From an uncultured Prevotella sp. (GTDB taxonomy: Bacteria > Bacteroidota > Bacteroidia > Bacteroidales > Bacteroidaceae), in NCBI GenBank assembly GCA_937877595.1, contig CALFIY010000042.1:1-64000 (forward strand): 64,000 nucleotides of DNA, read 5' to 3'. This document shows, piece after piece, positions 1 through 10,700 of the stretch (position 1 is its first letter; every line of letters begins with the position of its first letter). The notes below the pieces were generated by a model that did no database searches, had not been told where the DNA came from, and saw only the letters and a list, made by a program, of their open reading frames with translations. Made by a program: the position numbers and the translations under genes.

Positions 1-500
1 GGGTCAACAAGAGCCACTACCACGAGGATCCCGAGGAACACAAGGAAGAGCGGGTTGATTACCTTACCGATCCATGTTGTGATCTTGCCCGGTCTCAGTG
101 AGAAGTACATCACAAATGCAAAGAATACAAGACTGAACAGGAACTGCCACAGCCTGAAGTGGGATTCTCCCACAAGCGGCGCAACTCCGGCGGTAAACGA
201 TACTGATGCGCATCTGGGGATAGCGAAAAACGGCCCGATCGTGAGATAGAGCAATCCTGTGAACAGCTTGCCGTACCGGTCTGAAACCTTGCTCGAAAGA
301 TGCAGCAGGTCGTCGCTGTGTGTGTTGCCGATCGCTGCCACGGCCAGAATAGGGATCGTGACTGCCGTGATGCAGAACCCGATAACTGCAGGCAATGAAT
401 TGCTGCCCGCCATCTGTCCGAGATGCACCGGAAAAATCAGGTTGCCGGCGCCAAAGAACATTCCGAACAGCGTACTTGCTACGACGATGGTCTCTTTCAT
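1..500 (-). CDS. brnQ: Branched-chain amino acid carrier, BrnQ type (partial, C-terminus outside window)
   Basis: The gene starts at 500 and runs off the left edge, leaving about 166 residues. The N-terminus begins MKETIVVASTLFGMFFGAGN, followed by LIFP, the typical opening of the LIVCS (BrnQ) family of cation-coupled leucine/isoleucine/valine importers of the inner membrane. Several hydrophobic segments follow, ending in a stretch resembling LRPGKITTWIGKVINPLFLV. The family averages about 430 residues, so roughly 60 percent is missing. The reading frame is intact in what is visible. A promoter match lies upstream at 594-625, giving a leader of about 90 bases. Transport specificity within the family cannot be read from this fragment. 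Confidence 0.88.
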   Translation of the reverse strand, partial: MKETIVVASTLFGMFFGAGNLIFPVHLGQMAGSNSLPAVIGFCITAVTIPILAVAAIGNTHSDDLLHLSSKVSDRYGKLFTGLLYLTIGPFFAIPRCASVSFTAGVAPLVGESHFRLWQFLFSLVFFAFVMYFSLRPGKITTWIGKVINPLFLVFLGILVVVALVD

Positions 501-593
501 CGTCAATTTTCTTTAAAAATCTTGCTTTTTTATTTCTTTTCCTAATAATCTTTTTCAAATTAACACTTTTATACCTTAAAAACTTTCAAACCG

Positions 594-625
594 CAAAATT
601 AGAGTTTTTATTCACATTTGGCAAA
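594..625 (-). promoter_or_regulatory. Promoter for brnQ
   Basis: On the minus strand a TTTG (622-625) is followed after 20 bases by TAATTTTG (594-601), matching the Bacteroidetes sigma factor consensus TTTG-N19-TAnnTTTG. Position relative to the brnQ start at 500 fits. Prediction from sequence only. Confidence 0.6.
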
Positions 626-707
626 TAAAATTATAAAAAAATTACATTTCTACGCGTTTTCTTGATATTTAATAGCAAAAAACAACCCTCTTTTTTATTT
701 ATTTTTT

Positions 708-715
708 TACCTTTG
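708..715 (+). promoter_or_regulatory. -7 element for the YfhO-like gene
   Basis: TACCTTTG matches TAnnTTTG. No clean TTTG is seen 19 bases upstream, only a T-rich tract. Transcription would begin near 720, which argues against the in-frame ATG at 726 and for the one at 768 as the translation start. Confidence 0.5.
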
Positions 716-767
716 CGGCGCATTTTTGCATATAATAGTGAATAAAAATTCTATCTTCCATACTGAC

Positions 768-3263
768 ATGAACAGACTGAAGCAGTGGCTACCTGACATT
801 CTGGTAGTGGTTTTGTTTGTAATTATATCGTTTGCATATTTCTTTCCTGCCGACATAGAAGGGCGCATACTCTATCGGCACGACACATCAGCAGGGCGCG
901 GAGCAGGAGAGGAAGCCTCGGAATACTATCACCGCACTGGCGAACGTACGCGATGGACCAACGCACTCTTCGGAGGCATGCCGACATACCAGACATCGCC
1001 GTCATACAACAGTACCGACATGCTGGCCAAGGCGGAAAAGGCATACCATCTGTGGCTACCGGAGAATGTATGGTACGTCTTCGCATACCTGCTTGGATTT
1101 TACATTCTGCTACGCGCATTCGACTTCCGCTGGTATCTCTCAATGCTTGGAGCAGTGGCATGGGCCTTCTCAAGTTATTTCTTCATCATTATAGCAGCAG
1201 GACACATCTGGAAAGTGATAGCCCTGGCCTATCTGCCGCCAATGATAGCAGGCGTAGTGCTTGCGTATCGCGGAAAATACATCAGCGGACTGGCCGTGAC
1301 AGCAATATTCGCAGCGCTGGAAGTTCTGGCCAACCATGTACAGATGACATACTATTACCTATTTATATTAATAGCAATGGTGATAGCATTCATCATAGAG
1401 GGAGCCATGCGCAGACAATGGAAACATCTGCTCAAGGCTACTGCAGCATGCCTGGCCGGAGCAGCAATAGGCATCTGCATAAACGCATCGAACCTGTACC
1501 ACACATGGCAGTACAGCAAGGAGACAATGCGCGGAAAGAGCGAACTGATAAAGAAAAACTCTGAGAAACAGACTTCGAGTGGACTGGACCGCGATTACAT
1601 AACACAATGGAGTTACGGACTCGACGAAACGTGGACACTGCTCGTGCCAAACACGAAGGGCGGAGCATCAGTGCCGCTGGCTAACAACAAGACTGCCATG
1701 GCTCATGCCGACAACAACTACATCGGCATATACCAGCAAATGGGACAATACTGGGGTGAACAGCCAATGACGGCAGGCCCTGTATACGTAGGAGCCTTCG
1801 TATTGATGCTGTTCGTGATGGGACTGGTAGTAGTGCGCGGACCTATGAAATGGGCACTGCTGGCTGTGACGATACTGTCCATACTGCTGTCGTGGGGCAG
1901 AAACTTCATGCCTTTCACAGACTTCTTCATAGACTATATACCAATGTACGCCAAATTCCGTACGGTGGCTTCCATACTTGTAATAGCAGAATTCACTATA
2001 CCACTGCTGGCCATAATGGCGCTGAAAGAATGGATGAACGCTGGCAGCGAGAAGAAAGAGGTGTACAGCAAGAGATTAGACACCGGACTATGGACTGGAT
2101 TTGGCGTAACTGCAGGCGCATGTCTGCTGTTTGCACTGATGCCGCATCTGTTCTTCTCTGACTTTATCAGCACGAGTGAAATGCAGGCTCTGAGCCAGAT
2201 ACCAGCAGAGCACAAGGCTCCACTGATGGCGAACATCAGAGAGATGCGCACTGCCATGTTTACTGCCGACTGCTGGCGCTCATTGTGGGTAATTGTGGCA
2301 GGTGCTGCCTTGATGCTGGCATATCGCTACAGGAAAATACAGGCACAGTGGCTCGCCGTAGCACTGACCGTGCTATGCGTGGCAGACATGTGGCCCGTCA
2401 ACAAGCGCTATCTCAACGACGAGATGTTTGTCTCGCAGACAGTGCGACAGGAGCCTGTACAGAAAACGACAGCCATAGACCACATACTGCAAGACAAGAC
2501 GCTTGACTTCCGCGTGCTCAATCTTGCAACAAACACTTTCAACGAAAACGAAACGAGTTTCTACCTGAAGAGCATCGGCGGATATCATGCAGCAAAACTG
2601 CGCAGATACCAGGAACTCATTGACGCACACATAGCACCTGAGATGCAGGGAATATTCACCGCCATAATAGACTCGCAGGGCGACATGACACAGGTGAAGG
2701 GCGACAGCATTTATCCTGTACTCAACATGCTGAATACGAAATACTTCATTCTGCCGCTACAGGGTGGCCAGACGGTACCTGTGGCAAACCCATATTCATA
2801 CGGCAACGCATGGCTGGTGGACAGGGTGGACTTTGTGGATACGGCTAACGAGGAACTGGACGCACTTGGCAATACAGACCTGAGGCACACGGCTGTGGCC
2901 GACAGCAAATTCAAGGAAACCATTGGCAGCAGCACACAACAGGACACTCTGAGCGTAGTACGCATAAAATCGTACGAGCCGAACAGAATAGAATATGACG
3001 TTGCTACAGGAAAGGGCGGTGTGATAGTGTTCTCGGAAATCTACTATCCGGGATGGGCCGCCACCGTGGACGGAGTGGAACAACAGTTGGGACGCGTGGA
3101 CTACGTGCTGCGCGCACTGAAAGTTGAGCCAGGGCAACATGAGGTGGTGCTCAGTTTCTTCCCAAAGAGCATTACGCGGACGGAGACGATTGCCTACGTT
3201 GCAATGGCAGTGCTTTTGCTGCTACTGATATACGTTGTGGTCAAGCAGCGTCGTCGTGAATGA
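768..3263 (+). CDS. YfhO-like polytopic membrane protein
   Basis: About 831 residues from the chosen ATG at 768; an in-frame ATG at 726 lies only 11 bases past the predicted -7 box, and the hydrophobic start MNRLKQWLPDILVVVLF fits the family better. The protein has a dozen or so predicted membrane helices across residues 5-520, an acidic loop after the first helix, and a soluble C-terminal part with a final helix and a basic tail (VVVKQRRRE). This is the layout of the YfhO family (GT-C-like fold). In Bacillus YfhO is linked to lipoteichoic acid glycosylation; in Bacteroidetes the substrate is unknown, though lipid-linked sugar transfer at the inner membrane is a reasonable inference. It stands alone between brnQ and the convergent fucP, with which it overlaps by 23 bases at the 3' end. 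Confidence 0.8.
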   Translation: MNRLKQWLPDILVVVLFVIISFAYFFPADIEGRILYRHDTSAGRGAGEEASEYYHRTGERTRWTNALFGGMPTYQTSPSYNSTDMLAKAEKAYHLWLPENVWYVFAYLLGFYILLRAFDFRWYLSMLGAVAWAFSSYFFIIIAAGHIWKVIALAYLPPMIAGVVLAYRGKYISGLAVTAIFAALEVLANHVQMTYYYLFILIAMVIAFIIEGAMRRQWKHLLKATAACLAGAAIGICINASNLYHTWQYSKETMRGKSELIKKNSEKQTSSGLDRDYITQWSYGLDETWTLLVPNTKGGASVPLANNKTAMAHADNNYIGIYQQMGQYWGEQPMTAGPVYVGAFVLMLFVMGLVVVRGPMKWALLAVTILSILLSWGRNFMPFTDFFIDYIPMYAKFRTVASILVIAEFTIPLLAIMALKEWMNAGSEKKEVYSKRLDTGLWTGFGVTAGACLLFALMPHLFFSDFISTSEMQALSQIPAEHKAPLMANIREMRTAMFTADCWRSLWVIVAGAALMLAYRYRKIQAQWLAVALTVLCVADMWPVNKRYLNDEMFVSQTVRQEPVQKTTAIDHILQDKTLDFRVLNLATNTFNENETSFYLKSIGGYHAAKLRRYQELIDAHIAPEMQGIFTAIIDSQGDMTQVKGDSIYPVLNMLNTKYFILPLQGGQTVPVANPYSYGNAWLVDRVDFVDTANEELDALGNTDLRHTAVADSKFKETIGSSTQQDTLSVVRIKSYEPNRIEYDVATGKGGVIVFSEIYYPGWAATVDGVEQQLGRVDYVLRALKVEPGQHEVVLSFFPKSITRTETIAYVAMAVLLLLLIYVVVKQRRRE

Positions 3264-4575
3264 TGTTATGTCGCACATAAGCACGATGGCCATACCATCC
3301 TACTACTACAAAACACATTACAGACAGAAAATAGGACACATTTGTCGACGGCAATCCAAGCAATGACACATGCGTGTCGATTATCAAGGCTTGGACAAAA
3401 GGAAAAATGGAACCGCCGAGAATGGCCATCACCAAGCCTGCACTGGCATACTTCAAGTCACTGCCCACGCCACGCAAGGCTATGCCGTAGATAGTGGGGA
3501 ACATAAGCGACATACAACCGCTGACAAACACCAGACAGTAGAGACCGCTTCGGTCGGTGAAGAGCACAACGCCGAATGCCGCCACTGCCGCCAGCACGGA
3601 AAACACCGTAAGCATGCGCGATGAAGAGAACCACTGCATCAACCATGTACAAAGGAAACGTCCGCCTGCAAACAAGAACATTGCCACAAGGCTGTACTTC
3701 TGAGCCAATCGTTCTGCGTCTGCCTCCGCCATTCCCTCATTCAGAAAGACTCTCATTCCATACACTATGATAAACGTCCAGCACATTACCTGGGCGCCGA
3801 CATAGCAGAACTGAGCGATAACACCCTCGCGATAATTGCGATGACGGTACAGCCTGCCAAGAACAGCCGACAACTGAAGCGGTTCGTGGTTGTCATGGTC
3901 GGAAGGCATGCGTGTGAAATATATTGCCACAAGAATAATTAACACCAAAGCAGCAATATAGAAATACGGCTGCACCAGAACGCCAAGGTCGTGGCTTTTT
4001 ATGAGTTCAAACTGCTGACCTGGCAGAAGTTCACGCGTGGCCTGATCCATAGGACTCATGCGCTTATGTACAGAATAAGCCACATACATTCCTATCAATG
4101 CTCCAATAGGATTGAATGCCTGAGCGGCATTCATGCGCTGGATGCCTTTCTCCAACGGCCCAAGTGTGAAGATATACGGATTGCAACTCGTCTCAAGGAA
4201 AGAAAGGCCACACGTCATTATGAAATAGGCTATCAGGAAAGGCCAGAAAGTACCGATGGCACGGGCTGGCAGGAAGAGCAACGTGCCGGCAGCATAGAGT
4301 CCCAGCCCCACCAGCACACCTTTCTTATATGAGTAGCGCTGAATGAATATCGCTGCAGGAAATGCCAGCACAAAATATCCAAGATAGTAAGCCATGGGCA
4401 CGAGCGACGCCTCAGTAGTACTAATGCGGAAAATCTTGGAGAAATCGTTCACCATTGGATTGGTGACATTATTGGAAAAGCCCCACAACGCAAAGCACGC
4501 CGTAAGCAGCGCAAATGGCAATAGATAATGGGGTGTGATAGTGCTGAGAATACTTTCCTTGAAATTCAGTTTCAT
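3241..4575 (-). CDS. fucP: L-fucose permease, FucP-type MFS transporter
   Basis: A 444-residue major facilitator protein with about 12 membrane segments. It begins MKLNFKESILSTITPHYLLP; a longer in-frame reading to 4749 is rejected because it runs back through the predicted promoter and into fkp. The motifs FALWGFSNNVTNPMV, SFLETSCNPYI and NAAQAFNPIGALIG are characteristic of the FucP (fucose:H+ symporter) branch. It lies head to head with fkp, 149 bases apart, so imported L-fucose can be phosphorylated and converted to GDP-fucose. The 3' end overlaps the YfhO-like gene by 23 bases, stop codons converging. Specificity for fucose over related hexoses is inferred from family and neighbour. Confidence 0.9.
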   Translation of the reverse strand: MKLNFKESILSTITPHYLLPFALLTACFALWGFSNNVTNPMVNDFSKIFRISTTEASLVPMAYYLGYFVLAFPAAIFIQRYSYKKGVLVGLGLYAAGTLLFLPARAIGTFWPFLIAYFIMTCGLSFLETSCNPYIFTLGPLEKGIQRMNAAQAFNPIGALIGMYVAYSVHKRMSPMDQATRELLPGQQFELIKSHDLGVLVQPYFYIAALVLIILVAIYFTRMPSDHDNHEPLQLSAVLGRLYRHRNYREGVIAQFCYVGAQVMCWTFIIVYGMRVFLNEGMAEADAERLAQKYSLVAMFLFAGGRFLCTWLMQWFSSSRMLTVFSVLAAVAAFGVVLFTDRSGLYCLVFVSGCMSLMFPTIYGIALRGVGSDLKYASAGLVMAILGGSIFPFVQALIIDTHVSLLGLPSTNVSYFLSVMCFVVVGWYGHRAYVRHNIIHDDAA

Positions 4576-4600
4576 GCGCTCGTAGGTTTTTAGAACGCTG

Positions 4601-4608
4601 CAAAGATA
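4601..4608 (-). promoter_or_regulatory. -7 element for fucP
   Basis: Minus-strand TATCTTTG, a full match to TAnnTTTG, 26 bases upstream of the fucP ATG. No convincing -33 TTTG at the expected distance. It supports the short form of FucP. Confidence 0.5.
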
Positions 4609-4650
4609 GCAAAATTTATCACACCTTATTATAAAAAAGAAAAAAATTCT

Positions 4651-4683
4651 TTTGGCATCATTTGCACTTTTTTTATACTTTTG
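4651..4683 (+). promoter_or_regulatory. Promoter for fkp
   Basis: TTTG at 4651-4654 and TACTTTTG at 4676-4683, spacer 21. The start codon at 4725 lies about 40 bases downstream. Confidence 0.6.
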
Positions 4684-4724
4684 CCACCAATACCAATTCT
4701 TGGAAAACAAACTACTGACTATAA

Positions 4725-7355
4725 ATGAAAAAACTTCTCTCACTGCCACCCAATGTGGTAGAATGTTTTCACGACATCACAGGACTGAGCCACGACGAAT
4801 TCTTCTGCACATGCGACCCCTTAGGACAGCGACTTGGCTCGGGAGGCGGAACGACGTGGCTGCTATGGCAGTGCTACGAGCAAGAGACAAGCAGAGAGCA
4901 TGGGGAGGAAAACAGGAATACGTCCTTCGACGAATGGCTCGCCAGCGAGAAGCGGATACTGCTGCATGCCGGCGGACAGAGCAGGCGGCTGCCGTCGTAT
5001 GCCGTCAGTGGGAAAGCACTGATGCCGATACCAGTTTTCAGATGGGAGCGCGGCCAAAGGCTGAACCAGACTCTGCTCGACCTGCAACTGCCGCTCTATG
5101 AGCGCATGATGGCGCAGGCCCCGTCGTCACTGCGCACAATGATAGTAAGCGGCGACGTGTATATACGAGCAGCCGAACGCATAGGACAAATACCCGAGGC
5201 AGATGTGGTATGCTACGGACTATGGTTGAATGCGATGGTGGCAAAAAACCACGGTGTGTTCCTAAGCGACAAGAAAAGTCCAACGGTACTGAAACATATG
5301 TTGCAGAAACCGTCAACAGAGACCCTCGCCTCGCTGAGCCACAACCACTATTATCTTACCGACATCGGAATATGGCTGCTAAGCGACAGGGCCGTAAAAG
5401 CACTGGCAAGGAAAAGCGGCCTGGACACAGGGCTGCAGACAGATGGCAGACCACTACAACTAACACCTTACGACCTTTACTCCGACTTCGGATGCGCTCT
5501 GGGAACAGACCCCACGAAACCAGACGATGAGATATCACAACTATCTGTAGCCATCGTACCACTGGCAGGAGGCGAATTCTACCACTTCGGAACCTCGGCA
5601 GAAATGATATCGTCTACACTGGCTGTGCAGAATATCGTACGGGATCAGCGCGACATCATGCACCACGACCGGAAGCCCCATCCAAGCATTTTCGTACAGA
5701 ATGCTGTATTGCAAACAGGCTTTACGTCAGAAAACTACAACATATGGATTGAGAACAGCCACATCGGACCGCGATGGACGCTCTCTCACGACAACGTAAT
5801 AACCGGTGTGCCAGAAAACGACTGGGAAATAAATCTTCAGCCAGGCGAATGTATCGACGTAGTACCCGTGGGAGAAAAGGAATATGAAGTGAGGCGATAC
5901 AATATAGGCGACGCCGTAGACAGCAATGAGTTGGCAGAAAGGGCAAATCTGCGCCGGCTCTTCGCACAACGCCGGCAGTACCGGAAAGCGAACTTGCCTG
6001 CACTGGCGCGCAACTGGCAGCACAGCGTTTTCTATCAGTTGGACCTTCACTATGCGGCGCAGGAATTTGCTGAGATGCAACTACCCTTGCCCGAGGCGCT
6101 GCCAGAAGACGCACCAGCCATGACGCGCATCCACGATGCCATGTTCAGGGGCGACAAAGGCATGGCTTTCTCGCTGCTGAAGGACGTATTGATGAGCAAC
6201 AGCAATACGCCGGCAACAACCGTCATACCAAAATCCACAGTATACAAAGACCAGATAGTATGGGCGCGCTCACCAGTGCGAATAGACCTCGCAGGAGGAT
6301 GGACAGACACACCACCCTACTGTCTGCTGGAAGGCGGTTCGGTAATAAACATTGCCATAGAATTGAACGGGCAGCCTCCACTGCAGACATACATAAAACC
6401 ATGCCCAGAACCGCATTTCGTACTGCGAAGCATCGATCTGGGAGCAACAGAAGTGGTGGAAAACTACGAGCAACTCACCGACTTCATGCATGTTGGCTCG
6501 CCATTTAGCATTCCGAAGGCGGCACTCGTACTGGCAGGCTTCCAACCAGATGCAGCCACCGGACGCCACAACTCTCTAAAGCAGCAACTGGAAGAATTCG
6601 GCAGTGGAATAGAACTGACACTGCTTTCTGCAGTACCTGCAGGCAGCGGTATGGGAACAAGTTCCATTCTGGCAGCGACAGTACTGGGCGCTATCAGCGA
6701 CTTCTGCTCGCTTGCATGGGACAATACCGAAATAGGAAGGCGCACGCTTATCCTGGAACAGATGCTGACAACGGGAGGAGGATGGCAAGACCAGTACGGC
6801 GGCGTACTTGGCGGCGTGAAACTCCTGCAGACCGAGCGCGGCTTCCAGCAACAGCCAATGGTGAGATGGCTGCCCGATGCAGTCTTCACACAACCCGAAT
6901 ATGCCTCATGCCATCTGCTTTATTATACGGGAATAACGCGCACGGCAAAGACAATACTGGCTGAAATAGTGCGCCGGATGTTTCTCAACGAGCACGAACA
7001 GTTACTTCTGTTGCGCGAAATGAAAGCACACACTATGGATCTCTTCGATGCCATACAGCGACAGGACTTCACAACGGCAGGCAGGCTCGTAGGACGCTCA
7101 TGGCTGCAGAACCAGCAACTTGACAGCGGTACAAATCCTGCAGCAGTGCAGCGCCTGACAGAACTGGTCGACGATCTGTGCTTAGGCTACAAACTGCCAG
7201 GAGCAGGCGGCGGCGGTTTCCTGTATATGGTGGCTAAGGATCCTGAGGCGGCAGCACGCATTAAACATATCGTCAATGATAGCAACAGGACGCATAATGC
7301 GCGCTTTGTTGACATGAAACTTTCGCGCACCGGCCTGCAAGTGAGCCGCAGTTGA
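4725..7355 (+). CDS. fkp: Bifunctional L-fucokinase / GDP-L-fucose pyrophosphorylase
   Basis: An 876-residue cytosolic fusion. The N-terminal half carries a nucleotide-sugar pyrophosphorylase motif (LHAGGQSRRLPSYAVSGKAL, about residues 80-99). The C-terminal half is a GHMP kinase with its three motifs: VWARSPVRIDLAGGWTDTPP (about 508-527), PAGSGMGTSS (about 638-647) and LPGAGGGGF (about 822-830). This is the Fkp architecture known from Bacteroides fragilis, where it phosphorylates L-fucose and joins it to GTP so that GDP-fucose can be used for capsule and glycoprotein fucosylation. It is somewhat shorter than the roughly 950-residue Bacteroides enzyme. Divergent fucP supplies the sugar. No fucosyltransferase is seen in the window. 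Confidence 0.95.
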   Translation: MKKLLSLPPNVVECFHDITGLSHDEFFCTCDPLGQRLGSGGGTTWLLWQCYEQETSREHGEENRNTSFDEWLASEKRILLHAGGQSRRLPSYAVSGKALMPIPVFRWERGQRLNQTLLDLQLPLYERMMAQAPSSLRTMIVSGDVYIRAAERIGQIPEADVVCYGLWLNAMVAKNHGVFLSDKKSPTVLKHMLQKPSTETLASLSHNHYYLTDIGIWLLSDRAVKALARKSGLDTGLQTDGRPLQLTPYDLYSDFGCALGTDPTKPDDEISQLSVAIVPLAGGEFYHFGTSAEMISSTLAVQNIVRDQRDIMHHDRKPHPSIFVQNAVLQTGFTSENYNIWIENSHIGPRWTLSHDNVITGVPENDWEINLQPGECIDVVPVGEKEYEVRRYNIGDAVDSNELAERANLRRLFAQRRQYRKANLPALARNWQHSVFYQLDLHYAAQEFAEMQLPLPEALPEDAPAMTRIHDAMFRGDKGMAFSLLKDVLMSNSNTPATTVIPKSTVYKDQIVWARSPVRIDLAGGWTDTPPYCLLEGGSVINIAIELNGQPPLQTYIKPCPEPHFVLRSIDLGATEVVENYEQLTDFMHVGSPFSIPKAALVLAGFQPDAATGRHNSLKQQLEEFGSGIELTLLSAVPAGSGMGTSSILAATVLGAISDFCSLAWDNTEIGRRTLILEQMLTTGGGWQDQYGGVLGGVKLLQTERGFQQQPMVRWLPDAVFTQPEYASCHLLYYTGITRTAKTILAEIVRRMFLNEHEQLLLLREMKAHTMDLFDAIQRQDFTTAGRLVGRSWLQNQQLDSGTNPAAVQRLTELVDDLCLGYKLPGAGGGGFLYMVAKDPEAAARIKHIVNDSNRTHNARFVDMKLSRTGLQVSRS

Positions 7356-7561
7356 CACGTTCCACCGGATGATTTGGGACAACATTCCCTTTGCTACCAG
7401 TTTCTTTTCCCCATTTTCATTTTCATCCACCATCAGTCACAATTCAATGTAAGCCACAGGCTATCAACGCATTGATTGTGACGGATGGGGTAACGGACAG
7501 AAAGTGGCCATGCAAGCGTCCCCTTTTCTTAGTATTTTTGTTAGTTTTTTATCAAAAAATT
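7356..7561. other. Gap after fkp containing an imperfect inverted repeat
   Basis: The 443-base gap between fkp and susC contains no plausible gene. Its first half holds an inverted repeat (left arm 7430-7449, right arm 7470-7488) around a 20-base loop; the arms read CCATCaGTCACAATtCAATG and, inverted, the same with one substitution and one missing T. It is not followed by a T run, so it does not look like a standard terminator for fkp. The second half (7562-7798) is the susC promoter and leader. Confidence 0.5.
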
Positions 7562-7592
7562 TTTGTACTTGTGTAAAATAATGTTATTTTTG
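7562..7592 (+). promoter_or_regulatory. Promoter of the SusC/SusD operon
   Basis: TTTG (7562-7565), 19-base spacer, TATTTTTG (7585-7592): a perfect match to the Bacteroidetes consensus. It implies an untranslated leader of about 200 bases before susC, long enough for post-transcriptional control. The leader contains GGGACTGAAAAGCCCC near 7724-7739 but no RNA family I recognise. Confidence 0.75.
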
Positions 7593-7798
7593 CATGCCCC
7601 TACTACGTACCATAAAACAACATAATACACATTAATAATACAATAACCATAAACACAACCTTAAGCACAAAAGAAAACACGTCTTGAATTGCCATTGGCT
7701 GTCCGAGAGAGGCGGCATGGAAGGGACTGAAAAGCCCCGCACAAGGAACAACTACTAACCATTTGTACTTACAAATAACTAAAGAAAACACCTAAAGT

Positions 7799-10700
7799 AT
7801 GAATCAAACATTAAGAAAAACTGCGCTGCTGATGAGTGCATGTTCCTTGTTGGGCATGTACACGCCTGTAGTGGCTGCCAATCCCGACGCATCGGTAGAG
7901 GCTGTTCAGCAGACAAAGAAAAAGATTACGGGTACGGTGAGCGACGCAATGGGTCCCATCATCGGTGCAAGCGTTGTGGTAAAAGGTACCACCAACGGTG
8001 TAGCAACCGACTTCGACGGCAACTTCTCGCTCAACGTTTCTCAGGGTCAAACGCTCGTTATCTCGTTTATCGGATACGTAACCAAGGAAATCAAGATTGA
8101 TGCAAGAAACACCTACAACGTAACTCTTGAAGAAGACAAGAAGATGCTTGAAGAGGTCGTTGTGGTAGGCTACGGTACGATGAAGAAGAGCGACTTGGCC
8201 GGTGCTTCTTCCTCTATGGACGAGGCTGCCATCAAAGGTAGCAACATTACCAATATCGACCAGAGTTTCCAGGGACGCGTCACTGGTGTGTCTGCCGTGC
8301 AGACTTCAGGTGCTCCTGGTTCTTCATCGTCCATCCGCGTTCGTGGTCAGGCCACTATCAACGCCGGTGCTGAGCCTCTCTACGTGATTGATGGTGTTAT
8401 CGTACAGAGCCAAGGCACGTCGGGTGCATCCTTCGGCCTTGGCGACGCCCTGGGTAATGGTTCCGTTTCAACAGTGTCTCCACTGTCAACCATCAACCCC
8501 AACGATATCGTAAGCATGGAAGTGCTGAAAGACGCTTCTGCTACCGCCATTTACGGTGCACAGGGTGCTAACGGTGTTGTGCTTATCACCACAAAGCGCG
8601 GTAAGGCAGGCGAGGCAAAGTTCACATACGACGGTTCTGTCACGATGGCCCGCCAGACAAAGCGACTTGACATGCTCAACCTGCGCGAGTTTGCAGAGTT
8701 CTACAACGACATGGCTGCACAGGGTGAAATCTCACAGCCCGACGAAGTATACAGCGACCCAAGTATTCTGGGCAAGGGTACCAACTGGCAGGACGCTATT
8801 TTCCGCACTGCATGGCAGCACCAGCACCAGATTAGCGCCCAGGGTGGTACAGATGCCGTCAAATATTATATCTCTGGTGGCTACATGAACCAGGAAGGTA
8901 CCATCATAGGTTCCGACTTTGAGCGTTTCTCTGTACGCACCAACCTCGACGCTCAGTTGAAGAAGTGGTTGAAGATTGGTATAAACGCATCTTACAGCCA
9001 GACTTCAGAGAGTCTTAAACTTGCCGACTCCGACGAAGGTCTTATCAACTACTCACTTACCACGCCTCCCGACATTCAGATTTACGACATAACGGGTGGC
9101 TATTCCAGCGTTTCAAAGGAAGGATTCACCAATCCTAATCCTATTGCAATGGCAATGTACGACGACATCCTGCTCGACCGTCAGAAACTTAGCGGAAGCA
9201 TCTTTGCCGACATCACCCCAATCAATCATCTTACATGGCACACAGAGTTAGGCTTCGATATTTCGGCATCGAAGGCAGAGACCTACTCGCCAAAGGTTAA
9301 TCTTGGTACATGGAGCCGTCCTTCAAACCAGGCTCGCGAGCAGAAGAACTCCAGCAAGTTCTGGGCTCTGAAGAACTACATTACCTACAGCAACACTTTC
9401 GGCAAGCACTCTATTACCGCCATGCTTGGACAGGAGGCCTGGGAGTCTTCTTACGACTACGCTTCTGTTTACAACACCAATCTGCCTAACGACATTGTTC
9501 ACAATCCTGCCCTCGGTACTGGCGATCCAACCATCGGCTACGGTTTCGGCAGTTCTTCAATGGCATCTTTCTTCACTCGTGAGACCTACAACTTCGACGA
9601 CCGCTATCTCGCAACTTACACTTTCCGTTACGACGGTTCGTCAAACTTCGGTCCTAACAAGCGCTGGGCTGGTTTCCACTCTTTTGCTGCCGCATGGCGC
9701 TTCTCCAACGAGAAATTCTTTAAGGACATCAAGTGGCTGTACAATGGCAAACTGCGTATCGGCTGGGGCCAGACTGGTAACTCCAACATCGGTGGTTACA
9801 AGTGGGGCTCGGCAATGTCTGTTATGGAAACAGGACTTGGCGTAAGTTATCGTCCTGCCAACTTGAAGAACCCCGATGTGAAATGGGAAACTCAGGAGCA
9901 GATCAACGTAGGTCTTGACCTCGGTTTCTTCGGTGGCCGTCTCAGCCTCGTTGTCGACTGGTACAAGAAGATGTCTAAGGACATGCTTATGATGCTCAAT
10001 CTCCCGTCGATCATGGGTACACAGGGTAACGGCTCTTCAGCCCTCGCAGCACCTTGGGGTAACTATGGTGACATCGAGAACACCGGTCTTGAAATTGCTC
10101 TCAACACCAAGCCAATACAGACCAAGAACTTCTCTTGGGACTCTAATTTCCAGATTTCTTTCAACAAGAACAAGTTGAAGAGTCTTTCCGGCTCTACTGC
10201 TCTTCCTGGCTACGGTCAGTGGACCGACGTTGTTACGCGTTCCGTTCCTGGCGAAAGCCTATACAACTTCTACGGTTACGAAGTAGAGGGCGTATATCAG
10301 TCATTCGAGGATATTCTGAACTCGCCAGTCAACACACTGCAGCAGAACAACCCGATTGTGAAGACATACGATGCTGACGGCAACCTCGTCAGCCAGACAT
10401 GGAGCACCGACCCGACACTGTACAACCCGAAGAACACCACTTACGTCGGCGATATCAAGTACAAGGACGTGAATGGCGACGGCATCATCGACGAAAACGA
10501 TAAGACCAACATCGGTTCGCCACTGCCCGACTTCACCTTTGGTTGGAACAACACATTCACTTACAAGAATTGGGATCTTAACATCTTCATCAACGGTTCT
10601 TATGGCAACAAGGTAGGTAACTACATGAAGATGAAACTTACCCACATGAACTCGCCTTGGACCAACCAGTTGGCTGACGTCAAGGACCGCACCCGTCTGC

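Noticed and set aside
4576..4749. A 58-residue N-terminal extension of FucP.
   Set aside because: It would start inside fkp and read through the fucP -7 box; the conserved protein starts at 4575.
7593..7798. The long susC leader as a known riboswitch.
   Set aside because: No conserved riboswitch core (cobalamin, TPP, SAM) could be recognised; it may still act as a leader.
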